A stretch of DNA of 64,000 bases from Lysinibacillus sphaericus (lineage in GTDB: Bacteria > Bacillota > Bacilli > Bacillales_A > Planococcaceae), in NCBI RefSeq assembly GCF_002982115.1, contig NZ_CP019980.1, forward strand, positions 1,682,001 through 1,746,000, given 5' to 3'. Both the position numbers and the translations under genes were made by a program. This document shows, one piece after another, positions 9,000 through 17,211 of the stretch (position 1 is the stretch's first letter; each line of letters begins with the position of its first letter). Under the pieces are notes generated by a model. The model was not told where the DNA came from, did no database searches, and saw only the letters and a list, made by a program, of their open reading frames with translations.

Positions 9000-9848
9000 T
9001 CACTCAACCAGTTGTCGGTATTGAACCGGCGACTGGTTGTTTAGTTTCGTTTGAATTCGGTTATTGTTATAATAGTTTATATAGTCTTTGACAGTTTGTT
9101 CTACGATGGCCGTCGTAGTACTGTTCAAATTGTCTAAGTAGAATGTTTCAGACTTTAACACAGAATGAAACGATTCGATTGGGGCATTATCAGCGGGCGT
9201 ACCTTTACGGGACATGCTCATGGTAATGCCTTTTGCTTTTACGGCCTGTTGATAATCATACGATGTGTATACCGCCCCTTGGTCACTGTGCAACGTACAC
9301 CCTTCGGGCAAATGGTGAAGTTGAGCTAATGTATCCAGCACAAAATCAGTATCTTGACAGTCTCCAATCGAATAGGCAATAATTTCACCATTATATAAAT
9401 CTTGAATACTTGAAAGATACAACTGTTTTTGACCAAATGGCAAGTAAGTAATATCAGTTACGAGCTTCTGTAACGGTGCTGTGGCTTCAAAATCGCGATT
9501 TAATAAATTTGCTGCGATTGCATATGGTTGTCCTGTTCGTTTCCGTTTTTTCACTTTCACGCGACATTGCCAACCATATTTTTGCATGATACGTTGAACA
9601 ACTTTATGATTGACGCACATTTCTTGACGTAAGAGTGCTGTAATTTTTCTGTAGCCATAGCGAAATTTATTTGCACGACAGAGTTCACCGATACGTCTCT
9701 CTATTGCTTGACGAGACCTTGCATCGGTAGATGCCTGTTTCCAACGATAGTAGGTAGATCGTGCAATCCCAAAGTGTTTACAAATGTCCTTTACAGACAT
9801 CATGCTTCTTAGTGACGCAACTAACTGTACAGCTACTTCTCCAACCAC
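9000..9848 (-). CDS. IS3-family transposase OrfB (DDE catalytic part)
   Basis: 282 residues. The N-terminal part has a helix-turn-helix (DICKHFGIARSTYYRW) and the HTH_21-type segment GYRKITALLR. The integrase core keeps its three acidic residues: D in VTDITYLPF, D in LHSDQGAVYTS and E in DNAPIESFHSVLK. It is normally made as a fusion with OrfA by -1 frameshifting. The annotated GTG start at 9848 lies within the overlap and in the -1 frame relative to orfA, so independent translation may be minor. Confidence 0.93.
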   Translation of the reverse strand: MVGEVAVQLVASLRSMMSVKDICKHFGIARSTYYRWKQASTDARSRQAIERRIGELCRANKFRYGYRKITALLRQEMCVNHKVVQRIMQKYGWQCRVKVKKRKRTGQPYAIAANLLNRDFEATAPLQKLVTDITYLPFGQKQLYLSSIQDLYNGEIIAYSIGDCQDTDFVLDTLAQLHHLPEGCTLHSDQGAVYTSYDYQQAVKAKGITMSMSRKGTPADNAPIESFHSVLKSETFYLDNLNSTTTAIVEQTVKDYINYYNNNRIQTKLNNQSPVQYRQLVE

Positions 9849-10150
9849 TTCCTCTCCAACTCTGCGTACTTTTTTAGCACCTCAATTTGTTGCTTTAAAT
9901 AACGGTTTTCCAATGCTAATTTCGTTTGTTCATTGTTCGGTTCAGGACCTTTATTAAAGATATATTGTTTGCCTACAGGTTGTTTCAAACGATTGACTTC
10001 ACCATTTCTATACCAACGCACCCATGTTTCGACCTGTGTTTTATGGCGTATATTTAATTCCAATAGAATCTGTTTGACAGGTACCCCCGCTAATCGCATC
10101 TCAATCGCTTTCATTTTTAATTCATATGGATAACTCACTCTTGTTCCCAT
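9833..10150 (-). CDS. IS3-family transposase OrfA (DNA-binding part)
   Basis: 105 residues. The helix-turn-helix reads MKAIEMRLAGVPVKQI to VETWVRWY, followed by a coiled-coil/leucine zipper segment (LALENRYLKQQIEVLKKY) typical of OrfA. Near its end the codons CTA AAA AAG contain the slippery heptamer A-AAA-AAG (plus-strand 9869-9875). A -1 slip there leads directly into VVGEVAVQLV of OrfB, giving the OrfAB transposase. ATG at 10150 has GGAGG 9 bases upstream. Confidence 0.92.
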   Translation of the reverse strand: MGTRVSYPYELKMKAIEMRLAGVPVKQILLELNIRHKTQVETWVRWYRNGEVNRLKQPVGKQYIFNKGPEPNNEQTKLALENRYLKQQIEVLKKYAELERKWLEK

Positions 10151-10225
10151 AGAAAAAACACCTCCAAATTGAAATTTAAGTATCTATACCCGAATTTCAA
10201 TCGAAGATGCTTTTTTTATTTGTCT

Positions 10226-10978
10226 TTACCTATTGGGGTCAGTTCCTTCTAAGCTTGTTGGCTTTTCTTTTGCAACAGATGTAATTTGTCGATTTGGCCA
10301 TTCGAGTGCATGAAGCTGCCCTCCAAAAACAGCACCTCCATCAATACCAATAATATTATTATCGCCGAAATAAACACTGTAGTTAGTTGGGTCTTGATGC
10401 AATTTATAGGTTGGTGTATGCCCGAAAATTATAGTTTTCTCACCACTGTAGCCTGTATGAAACTCTTCTCGAATCCATAAAAGTTGTAAAGGATCTGTGT
10501 CCGCTAAGGCTTTACCAGGTACAACGCCACCATGAACAAAAATGGCATCCTCCAACTCTATATACGTTTCAAACGTCTCGATAAGCTGTAAATGTTCTTC
10601 AAGCTTTGGCAATGTTTGAATAAAGCTAGGTAATGTGTTTTGGGCAATGGCATCTTCAAAATCTTCAGGCTGATAGCCGTAGCTTGCAAGTGTTGCATCT
10701 CCGCCACAAAGTGAAATCCAATGATGCCATGCTTTTGGAATACCAGAACGACAAGCTTTGAGCATAATAGCCTCGTGATTTCCTAATAGTACACGTGCAC
10801 CCGTTGCTTGTAGTTCCTCAATTATATTTAAAACGCCACAAGATGCAGGACCCCGATCAATATAATCCCCTAATAAAAGTAACTTATCTTGTGTGGCGTC
10901 GAACTTCAATTTTAATAATAATTTTTCCAGAAGTTCTAATTCACCGTGTATATCACTAATTGCTAGTATACGTGTCAT
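10226..10978 (-). CDS. metallophosphoesterase (PPP-type phosphatase) with altered C-terminus
   Basis: 250 residues. All metal-site blocks of the PPP/ApaH-like family are present: SDIHGE, GDYIDRGP, GNHE, VHGG and GHTP. Such enzymes hydrolyse phosphoproteins or diadenosine polyphosphates; the substrate is not clear here. The last six residues (GTDPNR) and the stop lie inside the IS element. If the IS is removed, the frame reads EKPTSLE followed directly by TAA, so the original protein was six residues shorter. The change is after the catalytic core and is probably tolerated. The start ATG at 10978 has GGAAAGGATG upstream. Confidence 0.82.
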   Translation of the reverse strand: MTRILAISDIHGELELLEKLLLKLKFDATQDKLLLLGDYIDRGPASCGVLNIIEELQATGARVLLGNHEAIMLKACRSGIPKAWHHWISLCGGDATLASYGYQPEDFEDAIAQNTLPSFIQTLPKLEEHLQLIETFETYIELEDAIFVHGGVVPGKALADTDPLQLLWIREEFHTGYSGEKTIIFGHTPTYKLHQDPTNYSVYFGDNNIIGIDGGAVFGGQLHALEWPNRQITSVAKEKPTSLEGTDPNR

Positions 10979-11301
10979 AAAAAAGCATCCTTTCCAGTAT
11001 AACAGGCGTTACTAATTATTATATAGAAGAATCTTACAAAATTCGACTTTTCTCGTTTGTTGATGATTTCTTCGGTATGGAAGAAATATTTTAAAGAGAA
11101 GTGTTGTACGACATAGTAATTGTTAGCGTTTGTCGTGTGATTCTATCTTATGTCACAATGTTTAAGAGCTATTATTCGTTTGTCCATAGATTTCGAATAG
11201 TGGGGGAAGGATGTACTAGTGGAAGATGCGATGTAATTCAGAAGATTAGGTGATTTGAATATAAACCTTTTTTCCAAGGCTTATATTCAAATCGGTTAAT
11301 A
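10979..11301. other. intergenic region without a gene
   Basis: 323 AT-rich bases between two minus-strand genes. It must hold the promoter of the phosphoesterase gene near 10980-11060, but no convincing -35/-10 pair was found. The right part contains the terminator of the XRE regulator gene. Nothing else was recognised. Confidence 0.5.
11252..11293 (-). terminator. hairpin downstream of the XRE regulator gene
   Basis: GATTTGAATATAA and TTATATTCAAATC are exact complements around a loop with a run of six T (plus strand). It begins 8 bases after the stop of the minus-strand regulator. The stem is AT-rich, so termination strength is uncertain. Confidence 0.6.
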
Positions 11302-11751
11302 TTATTCTTTGAGTTTGTGCCATTCTTGCATGGCAATTGTTTCGTCAAAGGTTGACAGTAGACGATAGTTGTCTGTATCTAAAATGCGATAATGTTGACT
11401 AATGACGTTTTGTTGTAAACGATAGCCTTGCCATTCATTTAGGTTTTTCCACCATATGTATCCGCCCATCGTTTTTTCCTTTGGCGGTAATGTGCCGTTA
11501 TTGGCGATTAAGTCAACGACCTCAAGTGGATCACCACCTAGCTCATGCTGTAATATGGAACTTTCACGGCATAAAGCACATACTGCAACTGTAGTTGTCC
11601 ATCCTGTTTTAATGCGACCTTTTTCAATTTGCACGAGTGTTTTTTTGGAAAGCCCAAGAAGATCGCTCATTTGGTCTTGCGTTAATGCTTTTTCTGTTCG
11701 AATTAATTTTAGTTTTTCTGAAACGAGTAAAATGAGTTGTTCACGATTCAT
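11302..11751 (-). CDS. XRE-type helix-turn-helix transcriptional regulator
   Basis: 149 residues. Residues about 10-70 form a Cro/CI-type DNA-binding domain: LIRTEKALTQDQMSDLLGLS, then KKTLVQIEKGRIKTGW. The C-terminal 75 residues are not recognised; they contain several Trp (YIWWKNLNEWQGYRL) and may form a ligand or dimer domain. Single-gene unit between a hairpin and a bidirectional terminator. ATG at 11751 has GAAAGGG upstream. Target genes are unknown. Confidence 0.8.
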   Translation of the reverse strand: MNREQLILLVSEKLKLIRTEKALTQDQMSDLLGLSKKTLVQIEKGRIKTGWTTTVAVCALCRESSILQHELGGDPLEVVDLIANNGTLPPKEKTMGGYIWWKNLNEWQGYRLQQNVISQHYRILDTDNYRLLSTFDETIAMQEWHKLKE

Positions 11752-11871
11752 TCAAACACCCTTTCTTTCAGGTTGTTACGCTCCATTATACATGAAAAAA
11801 GTAAAGGAAGGTGTGCAAGTGATGATTTTGAAATTAGAGGTAAAGGGGAGCTTGGGCTAAGCTAAAGAAAT

Positions 11872-11910
11872 AGACTGCTCAAAGAAAAAAGCTTAGTCAT
11901 TGAGCAGTCT
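11872..11910. terminator. intrinsic terminator, minus-strand use likely
   Basis: GACTGCTCAA and TTGAGCAGTC are exact complements. On the minus strand it follows the gene ending at 11935, and a T-rich stretch (TATTTCTTT) comes after the hairpin. Confidence 0.65.
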
Positions 11911-11934
11911 GTTATTTGTAGAACAGGCCATTAC

Positions 11935-12339
11935 TTAATATTCATATTTTTTTGTGTCCGAAATAACACGGAAATGGATTCCTTTAATTTGGGCACTTAC
12001 TTTATGTCGAAGTGTATCAAGATAGACTAGCTCGTCTCCATCGTTTACACACTCAGCAATTTCCTGTAAAAGTTTAGTGAATGCCTCTTTGAATAATGAG
12101 CGCATATTATCAAAGTCAAGACTTCTAAAGCTACCGTCGATATCGAACGCCTCTACAGAATTTAACTGCTTGGAAGCTCCAGCAAAGCGGTCATCGTATA
12201 CTGTGTAGTTTTCATCTGTTACAACGATAATATATAATACTTCTCCTGTAATTGTTTTTAACTCAATATTTGTTTTGTGTTTTTTTACATCCGTAATAAT
12301 ATGGATACCGTCTGAATGATAAAGTTTAAAAAGTTTCAT
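11935..12339 (-). CDS. conserved hypothetical protein
   Basis: 134 residues from ATG at 12339, chosen because AGGGGGC lies 8 bases upstream; the longer frame starting at 12366 lacks a ribosome site. Soluble, mixed alpha/beta in appearance, with no Cys and no catalytic motif I recognise. The N-terminus MKLFKLYHSDGIHIITDVKK looks like a strand-turn-strand. Single-gene unit with a terminator at its 3' end. Function unknown. Confidence 0.65.
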   Translation of the reverse strand: MKLFKLYHSDGIHIITDVKKHKTNIELKTITGEVLYIIVVTDENYTVYDDRFAGASKQLNSVEAFDIDGSFRSLDFDNMRSLFKEAFTKLLQEIAECVNDGDELVYLDTLRHKVSAQIKGIHFRVISDTKKYEY

Positions 12340-12485
12340 AACAATGCCCCCTGATAATAAAATCATATACAGATTTATTATATCGAAATATGGCTAATAA
12401 TGGAATGAGACAAAAGTATTTAGATAACTTTGTATAGCCCTAAAGTTGTGAAAGTTATATCAACTGAGCCTTTCGTTTACTTTTA

Positions 12486-13829
12486 TTAGCCTTCTGTAGG
12501 AACGGGTGCAGCTTTATGAAGAGGACGCACTTCGATAAAGTGAAGCTGATGACCCTGTTGTTCATAAATGCTAAATACATATTGCGCTAGCTCGATGTTT
12601 TTAATCGCTTTGAGCCCGTTGTTGACTGTTAAGAACCAACCACCAAGTGTTTCTACTTCTTCATTGTCAAGGGATACTTGCAATAAATTTTCTACATCTT
12701 CTACAAGCATTTTTGCATTCAAAATATAATGATTGTCACCAATCTTCCGAATTTCTGCAACTTCATCATCGTCAAATTCATCACGAATCTCGCCAACGAT
12801 TTCTTCTAAAATGTCTTCTACCGTCACAAGCCCAGAGGTACCACCATATTCATCCATTAAAATCGCCATATGAATGCGATCTTTCTGCATGCGAACTAGT
12901 AATTGTTGTATAGGTGTTGTTTCAATTACTCGAATAACAGGGTTAATAAAGTTTTCGAGAACTAAAGAATCATCAGTTATTTGTTCCAATAAGCCATGTG
13001 TAAACAACTCTTTTGCATTAATAAAGCCTAAAATATTATCACGGTCACCATCATACACAGGGTAGCGAGTATATTTCTCGGATGCGATAAAGTGAATAAT
13101 ATTAGTGAAGGTTTCATTAATTTCAATACCCGCAATCTCTGTTCGGGGGATCATAATTTCGCGAGCAATCCGTTCGTCAAATTCGAAAACATTATTCACG
13201 AACTTTAACTCGGTTTTATTGATTTCACCATTTTTAAAACTTTCAGATAACAGGGAACGCAATTCTTCCTCTGTATGTGAAATCTCGTGTTCATTAGCCG
13301 GTTTCATACCGAAGAAACTTAGAAGCATACGCGCCGATCCGTTTAAAAACCAAATGAATGGATACATCAATTTATAGAAAGCGATAATCGGTTTAGCAAA
13401 AAGCAATGAGATTGTTTCCGTCTTTTGAATAGCTGCCGTTTTTGGCGCTAATTCGCCGACAACGACATGTAGAAAAGTAGCGATAGCGAAAGCCGAACCG
13501 ATTGTGAAAATAGGGATAAATTTATCCGAAATGCCGATTGTTTCAAAGAGTGGATGTAACATAAATTCAAAGGTTTTTTCACCAACCATCCCGATACCAA
13601 GTGCTGTTATTGTTATACCAAGCTGACAGGCAGATAAGTATTCATCTAAATGGTTGACAACATGCTTCGCAGGTATTGCCTTTTTATTGCCCTCTGCAAT
13701 TAACTGATCAAGTCTAGAGGAACGCATTTTAACAATCGCAAATTCCGTTGCTACGAAAAAGGCGGTTAAAGCTAATAAAATAGTGAAAATCGATAAATTT
13801 AATATGGTCTCCAAATAGTCGTTCTGCAA
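12486..13829 (-). CDS. HlyC/CorC-type membrane protein (CNNM plus CBS domains), probable Mg2+ export
   Basis: 447 residues. The N-terminal CNNM/DUF21 domain (about 1-200) has four membrane segments and GIGMVGEKTFE and VVGELAPKTAA motifs. Two CBS domains follow (about 220-345; MIPRTEI, EYGGTSGLVTVEDI), then an acidic linker and a CorC_HlyC domain. Members such as Bacillus subtilis MpfA (YhdP) protect against Mg2+ excess, so Mg2+ efflux is the best guess. The start is TTG at 13829 with AGGAGGTGA upstream. It lies 16 bases downstream of a MerR gene; in Bacillus subtilis yhdP is also next to a MerR gene (yhdQ). Confidence 0.85.
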   Translation of the reverse strand: MQNDYLETILNLSIFTILLALTAFFVATEFAIVKMRSSRLDQLIAEGNKKAIPAKHVVNHLDEYLSACQLGITITALGIGMVGEKTFEFMLHPLFETIGISDKFIPIFTIGSAFAIATFLHVVVGELAPKTAAIQKTETISLLFAKPIIAFYKLMYPFIWFLNGSARMLLSFFGMKPANEHEISHTEEELRSLLSESFKNGEINKTELKFVNNVFEFDERIAREIMIPRTEIAGIEINETFTNIIHFIASEKYTRYPVYDGDRDNILGFINAKELFTHGLLEQITDDSLVLENFINPVIRVIETTPIQQLLVRMQKDRIHMAILMDEYGGTSGLVTVEDILEEIVGEIRDEFDDDEVAEIRKIGDNHYILNAKMLVEDVENLLQVSLDNEEVETLGGWFLTVNNGLKAIKNIELAQYVFSIYEQQGHQLHFIEVRPLHKAAPVPTEG

Positions 13830-13845
13830 AACAGAACGTCACCTC

Positions 13846-14268
13846 CTAGGTATTAATGAGTAGTAATAATGATTGCATTAATGCAATGCTTTCAGGTGAA
13901 ACATTTTTTTTAATCGTTTGGCTATATTTCGTGTCTTGATTGTTCATTTGTTCCAGTAAAGAAGTTACATCATGCTCTAAATCTTGCATTTTTAAACGTA
14001 GTATTTGAACATCGATTTCTTCATAAGTTGTTGTGACATTAAGTGCTTGTTGTATTTCTACGAGTGAAAGTCCTTCCTGCTTGCGTTTCTCGATGAAATG
14101 AAGTCGTTCAATCATGGCAGGATCATAATAGCGGTAGTTTGATGGGGACCGTTCTGCCTCCAACAGGCCTAAATTTGTATAGTAATCAATTGTTCTTTTA
14201 GTAATGCCAGTTTTTTGAGCAAGCTCTCCGATTTTTAATTTTTCTGTCCCAATGCAAATACCTCCCAA
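13846..14268 (-). CDS. MerR-family transcriptional regulator
   Basis: 140 residues in the open frame. The DNA-binding domain reads LKIGELAQKTGITKRTIDYYTNLGLL, followed by the wing SNYRYYD and a dimerisation helix rich in Glu, Leu and Lys (LRLKMQDLEHDV). No Cys pair for a metal ligand is visible in the C-terminus, so a metal sensor of CueR type is not supported. The TTG at 14268 is inside its own ribosome-site region; GGGAGG is ideally spaced for an ATT codon at 14253, which would begin the protein at GTEKLKIGEL. It is probably cotranscribed with the HlyC/CorC gene. Confidence 0.82.
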   Translation of the reverse strand: MGGICIGTEKLKIGELAQKTGITKRTIDYYTNLGLLEAERSPSNYRYYDPAMIERLHFIEKRKQEGLSLVEIQQALNVTTTYEEIDVQILRLKMQDLEHDVTSLLEQMNNQDTKYSQTIKKNVSPESIALMQSLLLLINT

Positions 14269-14404
14269 CCATCACGTGATGCTTTGATTATAACGTGACA
14301 GTTTTATAGCATACAAATAATACGCTTTAAAATTTTTAAAAATATGATTTTTTTGTGAATACTGCTTGTTGCTAAGGGCTTGCTTAAGGAATCGTCAATC
14401 GTTA

Positions 14405-14445
14405 CAAAAAAAGCTCTTCTAAACGATAATATCGTTAGAAAAGCT
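14405..14445 (-). terminator. Rho-independent terminator of the lipoprotein gene
   Basis: TTCTAAACGATA and TATCGTTAGAA pair with one bulge, extended by AGCT ends, and on the minus strand are followed by seven T. It lies 8 bases after the stop of the lipoprotein gene. Confidence 0.75.
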
Positions 14446-14452
14446 ACAGACC

Positions 14453-14947
14453 TTATTTATTTAAATAGGTATCGTATAGATGATGTAATGCATCCTCGCC
14501 ATTCATTTGTAGTATTTTTTCTTGATTTAAAACAAGTGTTACGGCTGTTTGCGCGCTATCAATTTGATCGTCATCTATTGTACACGTAACAGTCACTACA
14601 CCGGTTTCAGCAAGCTTCTTTTGCATAGGAGTATCCCATGCTTGGTCAGAGAATAATGGTGCTCGCCATGTACCTTGAACATGTAGTTCATTTAATTCGG
14701 CGTCATATTCCCAGCGTATGTCACGTAAAATAGTTTTAAATAGGTCATTAATAGTAAATGTTTGGTCTTTGTAGTTAATCGTTAGCGCTCTTATTGCATG
14801 GACATCACGACTAACAGAGCTCGCGGCAGCATCAGCTGCTGAGTTAATGCCCGATGCCGCATCTTTGATTTCAGATAGTCGATCGCCACAGCCGGTAAGT
14901 AAGGTAGACAGGCATGCTACAAAAGTGAGTTTTGTCATCAATTTCAC
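14453..14947 (-). CDS. lipoprotein of unknown function
   Basis: 164 residues. The signal peptide ends in the lipobox LLTGC (Cys about residue 20), so the protein should be lipid-anchored on the outer face of the membrane. After a small-residue linker (AASGINSAADAAASS) the domain has alternating strands and no recognised catalytic motif. The start ATG at 14947 follows a Lys/Met signal start; GGGGGTAC lies upstream. Function unknown. Confidence 0.75.
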   Translation of the reverse strand: MKLMTKLTFVACLSTLLTGCGDRLSEIKDAASGINSAADAAASSVSRDVHAIRALTINYKDQTFTINDLFKTILRDIRWEYDAELNELHVQGTWRAPLFSDQAWDTPMQKKLAETGVVTVTCTIDDDQIDSAQTAVTLVLNQEKILQMNGEDALHHLYDTYLNK

Positions 14948-15135
14948 AAGGAGTACCCCCAGTTTACTAGTTGTTACTACTATATTAACGAAAAGAAAAT
15001 TGTGAAGAAAGGGTATGTAACAGGCAGATTGTGACGGTTTTGCAACGATACAACCTTTTCAAATGAATTGGAAATAGCAATGGTTATCTAGAGTGAAATT
15101 TTACGTAACTTAAATCAAGAAGGGGAGCGGTTCAT

Positions 15136-15264
15136 ATGAAAATTAATGATGAGATACTCGATCGATTAGGAACATATTTTGTTTATCATGCGGTCTATGA
15201 TAATTATGGAATAACCTTCGAAAATTTTGTGGAGCGTTGGTTGCGTGGGATACTTGAAGTTTAG
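15136..15264 (+). CDS. small hypothetical protein (42 residues)
   Basis: A short frame with ATG at 15136, preceded by AAGGGGAG at about 9 bases. It codes for 42 residues beginning MKINDEILDRLGTYFVYHAV and ending GILEV, amphipathic with several aromatic residues and no membrane helix. The ribosome site is the main support. No homologue is recognised. A strong terminator lies 90 bases downstream. Confidence 0.5.
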   Translation: MKINDEILDRLGTYFVYHAVYDNYGITFENFVERWLRGILEV

Positions 15265-15354
15265 TGATGTCTATTCAAATCGCAAGGAAGTCCAACGGGT
15301 AGGACCACGACAAGTGCTGTTAGGTTCGCTGTTGTATACATCAACGTTGACGAC

Positions 15355-15402
15355 AAAAAGTGTTAGATTGGTCACAGTCAATCTAACACTTTTACTTTTT
15401 AA
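15355..15402. terminator. strong bidirectional terminator
   Basis: AAAGTGTTAGATTG and CAATCTAACACTTT are exact complements with an 8-base loop and T-runs on both strands. It separates the small plus-strand ORF from the minus-strand nucleotidase gene. Confidence 0.85.
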
Positions 15403-15413
15403 TCTTGTCAGTA

Positions 15414-15986
15414 TTACTTAAAGTAGTTCGTAATAAACTGATTTGCTTCTTGCCAATTATACACTCGCACAACATTGTCAGGTACAGCAAGACGATTATA
15501 TGGTGTATCGAATAAAATAACAGGTATTTTTAATTCTTCAGCGAGCATCACAGCATTATCATGTTTATCTTCAAAGAAAGCGGCGACATTATGCTTTTTG
15601 GCAGTCGCTAATTTATCATGACTTCCGATAAGTTCTATGTGATCGTACGGAATAGCCTGTGATTTAAACCAGTTCATCGTAATATCAGAAACATTCTGAC
15701 CACGTGCAGAAATATAATATAGCTCATAAGTATGTTGCCAAGCATTTAAAATAGCTTTGGCATCCTTTGCAGCTTCTGATACTTCATACATATAAGGCTC
15801 ATTTTCCTTAAACCATGCGTTAAATGCAGTGCGATCTACTGGATAAGGAAAGGCCGATAAAAAATCATATTCACAAACATCATCCAGTGTAATATTGACC
15901 TTATACTGCTTATTAATATGCGGGATAAGTGTACTCGGACAGGTCACTGTACCGTCAATATCAATACCAAAACGGGGCTTTGTCAT
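15414..15986 (-). CDS. HAD-superfamily 5'(3')-deoxyribonucleotidase-like protein
   Basis: 190 residues from ATG at 15986, which has AAGGGAGG at good distance; an in-frame ATG 48 bases upstream lies within ispG and has no ribosome site. HAD motif I is DIDGT (nucleophile and acid Asp), motif II lies in YYISARG, motif III includes the conserved Lys region and motif IV is FFEDKHDNA. The overall order fits the NT5C-like family that dephosphorylates deoxynucleotides. It follows ispG by 13 bases, so the two probably share a transcript, although no functional link is apparent. Confidence 0.8.
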   Translation of the reverse strand: MTKPRFGIDIDGTVTCPSTLIPHINKQYKVNITLDDVCEYDFLSAFPYPVDRTAFNAWFKENEPYMYEVSEAAKDAKAILNAWQHTYELYYISARGQNVSDITMNWFKSQAIPYDHIELIGSHDKLATAKKHNVAAFFEDKHDNAVMLAEELKIPVILFDTPYNRLAVPDNVVRVYNWQEANQFITNYFK

Positions 15987-15999
15987 GCAAGCACCTCCC

Positions 16000-17115
16000 T
16001 TAGGCGTTCGCTTTTGCAGCTTCTTCAGCCGCACGTTTTTCAGCCATTTCTGCAGCTAGCTTATCAATTTCTTTTTTCAATTCTTCTACCATTGTTTCTT
16101 CTGGAACTTTACGAACCGTTTTGCCTTTCATGAATAGCAGACCTTCACCACGTGCACCTGCAATACCGATATCGGCTTCACGTGCTTCACCTGGACCATT
16201 TACGGCACAACCTAGAACAGCTACTTTTAATGGCACATTTAATGTTGAAATATATTCTTCCACTTCATTTGCAATGGAGATAAGGTCGATTTCAATACGG
16301 CCACATGTAGGGCATGAAATTAACGTTGCCATGTTAGACGCTAAACCAAATGATTTTAATAGCTCACGAGCAACTTTCACTTCCTCCACAGGGTCGGCAG
16401 ATAAAGAGATACGTAGCGTATTACCAATACCTTTTGACAGGATTGCGCCAAGGCCAGCAGCAGATTTTACAGTCCCAGCAAACAATGTACCGGATTCTGT
16501 AATACCTAAATGTAGCGGATAATCAAAAGCTTGTGCAGCTTTTTCATATGCTTCAATCGCTAAATTGACATCCGATGCCTTCATTGACACGATAATATCG
16601 TGGAAATCTAAGTCTTCCAAAATTTTAATATGGTGTAGTGCTGATTCTACCATACCATCGGCAGTTGGATAGCCATATTTTTCAAGAATATGTCGCTCTA
16701 ATGAACCGGCATTTACGCCAATACGAATAGGAATGCCTTTTGCTTTTGCAGCTGTTACAACGGCTTCAACTTTTTCTTTACGCCCAATATTACCTGGGTT
16801 AATACGAACTTTATCAATACCATTTTCAATTGCTTTTAAAGCTAATTTATAATCAAAGTGAATATCAGCTACTAATGGAATATGGATACGTTTTTTTATT
16901 TCGGCAATTGCATCAGCCGCACGCTCATCTGGCACTGCAACACGAACAATTTGACAGCCCGCCTCTTCTAGTCGCAGAATTTCTGCAACAGTTGCTTCGA
17001 CATCATGTGTTTTTGTTGTACACATACTTTGAATGAATAATTCATTACTACCACCAATTGTTAAATTACCGACACGTACAGGACGTGTTTTTGAACGGTG
17101 ACAAATTTCACTCAT
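16000..17115 (-). CDS. ispG: 4-hydroxy-3-methylbut-2-enyl diphosphate synthase (flavodoxin/ferredoxin)
   Basis: 371 residues. IspG reduces methylerythritol cyclodiphosphate to HMBPP, the penultimate step of the MEP isoprenoid pathway, in the cytoplasm using a [4Fe-4S] cluster. The TIM-barrel half has [17 protein letters not shown] and [12 protein letters not shown]; the cluster half has CPTCGR and [10 protein letters not shown] with the expected Cys. The C-terminus ends in an Ala/Glu/Lys-rich tail ([13 protein letters not shown]) that is longer than usual and low in complexity. ATG at 17115 has AAAGGAGAG upstream. Confidence 0.95.
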   Translation of the reverse strand: MSEICHRSKTRPVRVGNLTIGGSNELFIQSMCTTKTHDVEATVAEILRLEEAGCQIVRVAVPDERAADAIAEIKKRIHIPLVADIHFDYKLALKAIENGIDKVRINPGNIGRKEKVEAVVTAAKAKGIPIRIGVNAGSLERHILEKYGYPTADGMVESALHHIKILEDLDFHDIIVSMKASDVNLAIEAYEKAAQAFDYPLHLGITESGTLFAGTVKSAAGLGAILSKGIGNTLRISLSADPVEEVKVARELLKSFGLASNMATLISCPTCGRIEIDLISIANEVEEYISTLNVPLKVAVLGCAVNGPGEAREADIGIAGARGEGLLFMKGKTVRKVPEETMVEELKKEIDKLAAEMAEKRAAEEAAKANA

Positions 17116-17211
17116 TAACTTTCTCTCCTTTTCGGGCCACTACTTTCAGCCGTCACTGACACTTATTTTAGCAGTGTAAGAAAATAAGGACAAGGAAGAA
17201 ACGTTAACTTT

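Larger units (their letters stand above)
8960..10246 (-). mobile_element. IS3-family (IS150-type) insertion sequence, intact
   Basis: 1287 bases. The ends are imperfect inverted repeats of about 40 bases: GGGACTGACCCC on the left and, as reverse complement, GGAACTGACCCC on the right, both followed by an AAGACA segment and AAAAAAGCATC. A 3-base direct repeat TTC (8957-8959 and 10247-10249) fits the short target duplications of IS3 elements. It carries orfA and orfB in the usual overlapping arrangement on the minus strand. Both genes are full length, so it could still be active. Confidence 0.85.
8940..10267. terminator. bidirectional terminator split by an insertion element
   Basis: The left arm GAAAAGCCAACAAG (8940-8953) and the right arm CTTGTTGGCTTTTC (10254-10267) are exact reverse complements, 14 of 14. 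With the IS removed and one TTC copy kept, they would form a hairpin with the 10-base loop TTATTCTAAG and T-rich tails on both strands, between the convergent ctaB and phosphoesterase genes. In the present sequence the arms are about 1.3 kb apart and cannot work as a terminator. Confidence 0.75.

Noticed and set aside
8960-10246. Extending the IS to include the GAAAAGCCAACAAG arms
   Set aside because: The arms rebuild a terminator and the original phosphoesterase stop when the IS is removed at the TTC duplication, and IS3 ends of the ACTGACCCC type fit the inner boundary.
15227-15421. Plus-strand frame of 64 codons
   Set aside because: It runs through a strong terminator and overlaps the small ORF in another frame; no convincing ribosome site.
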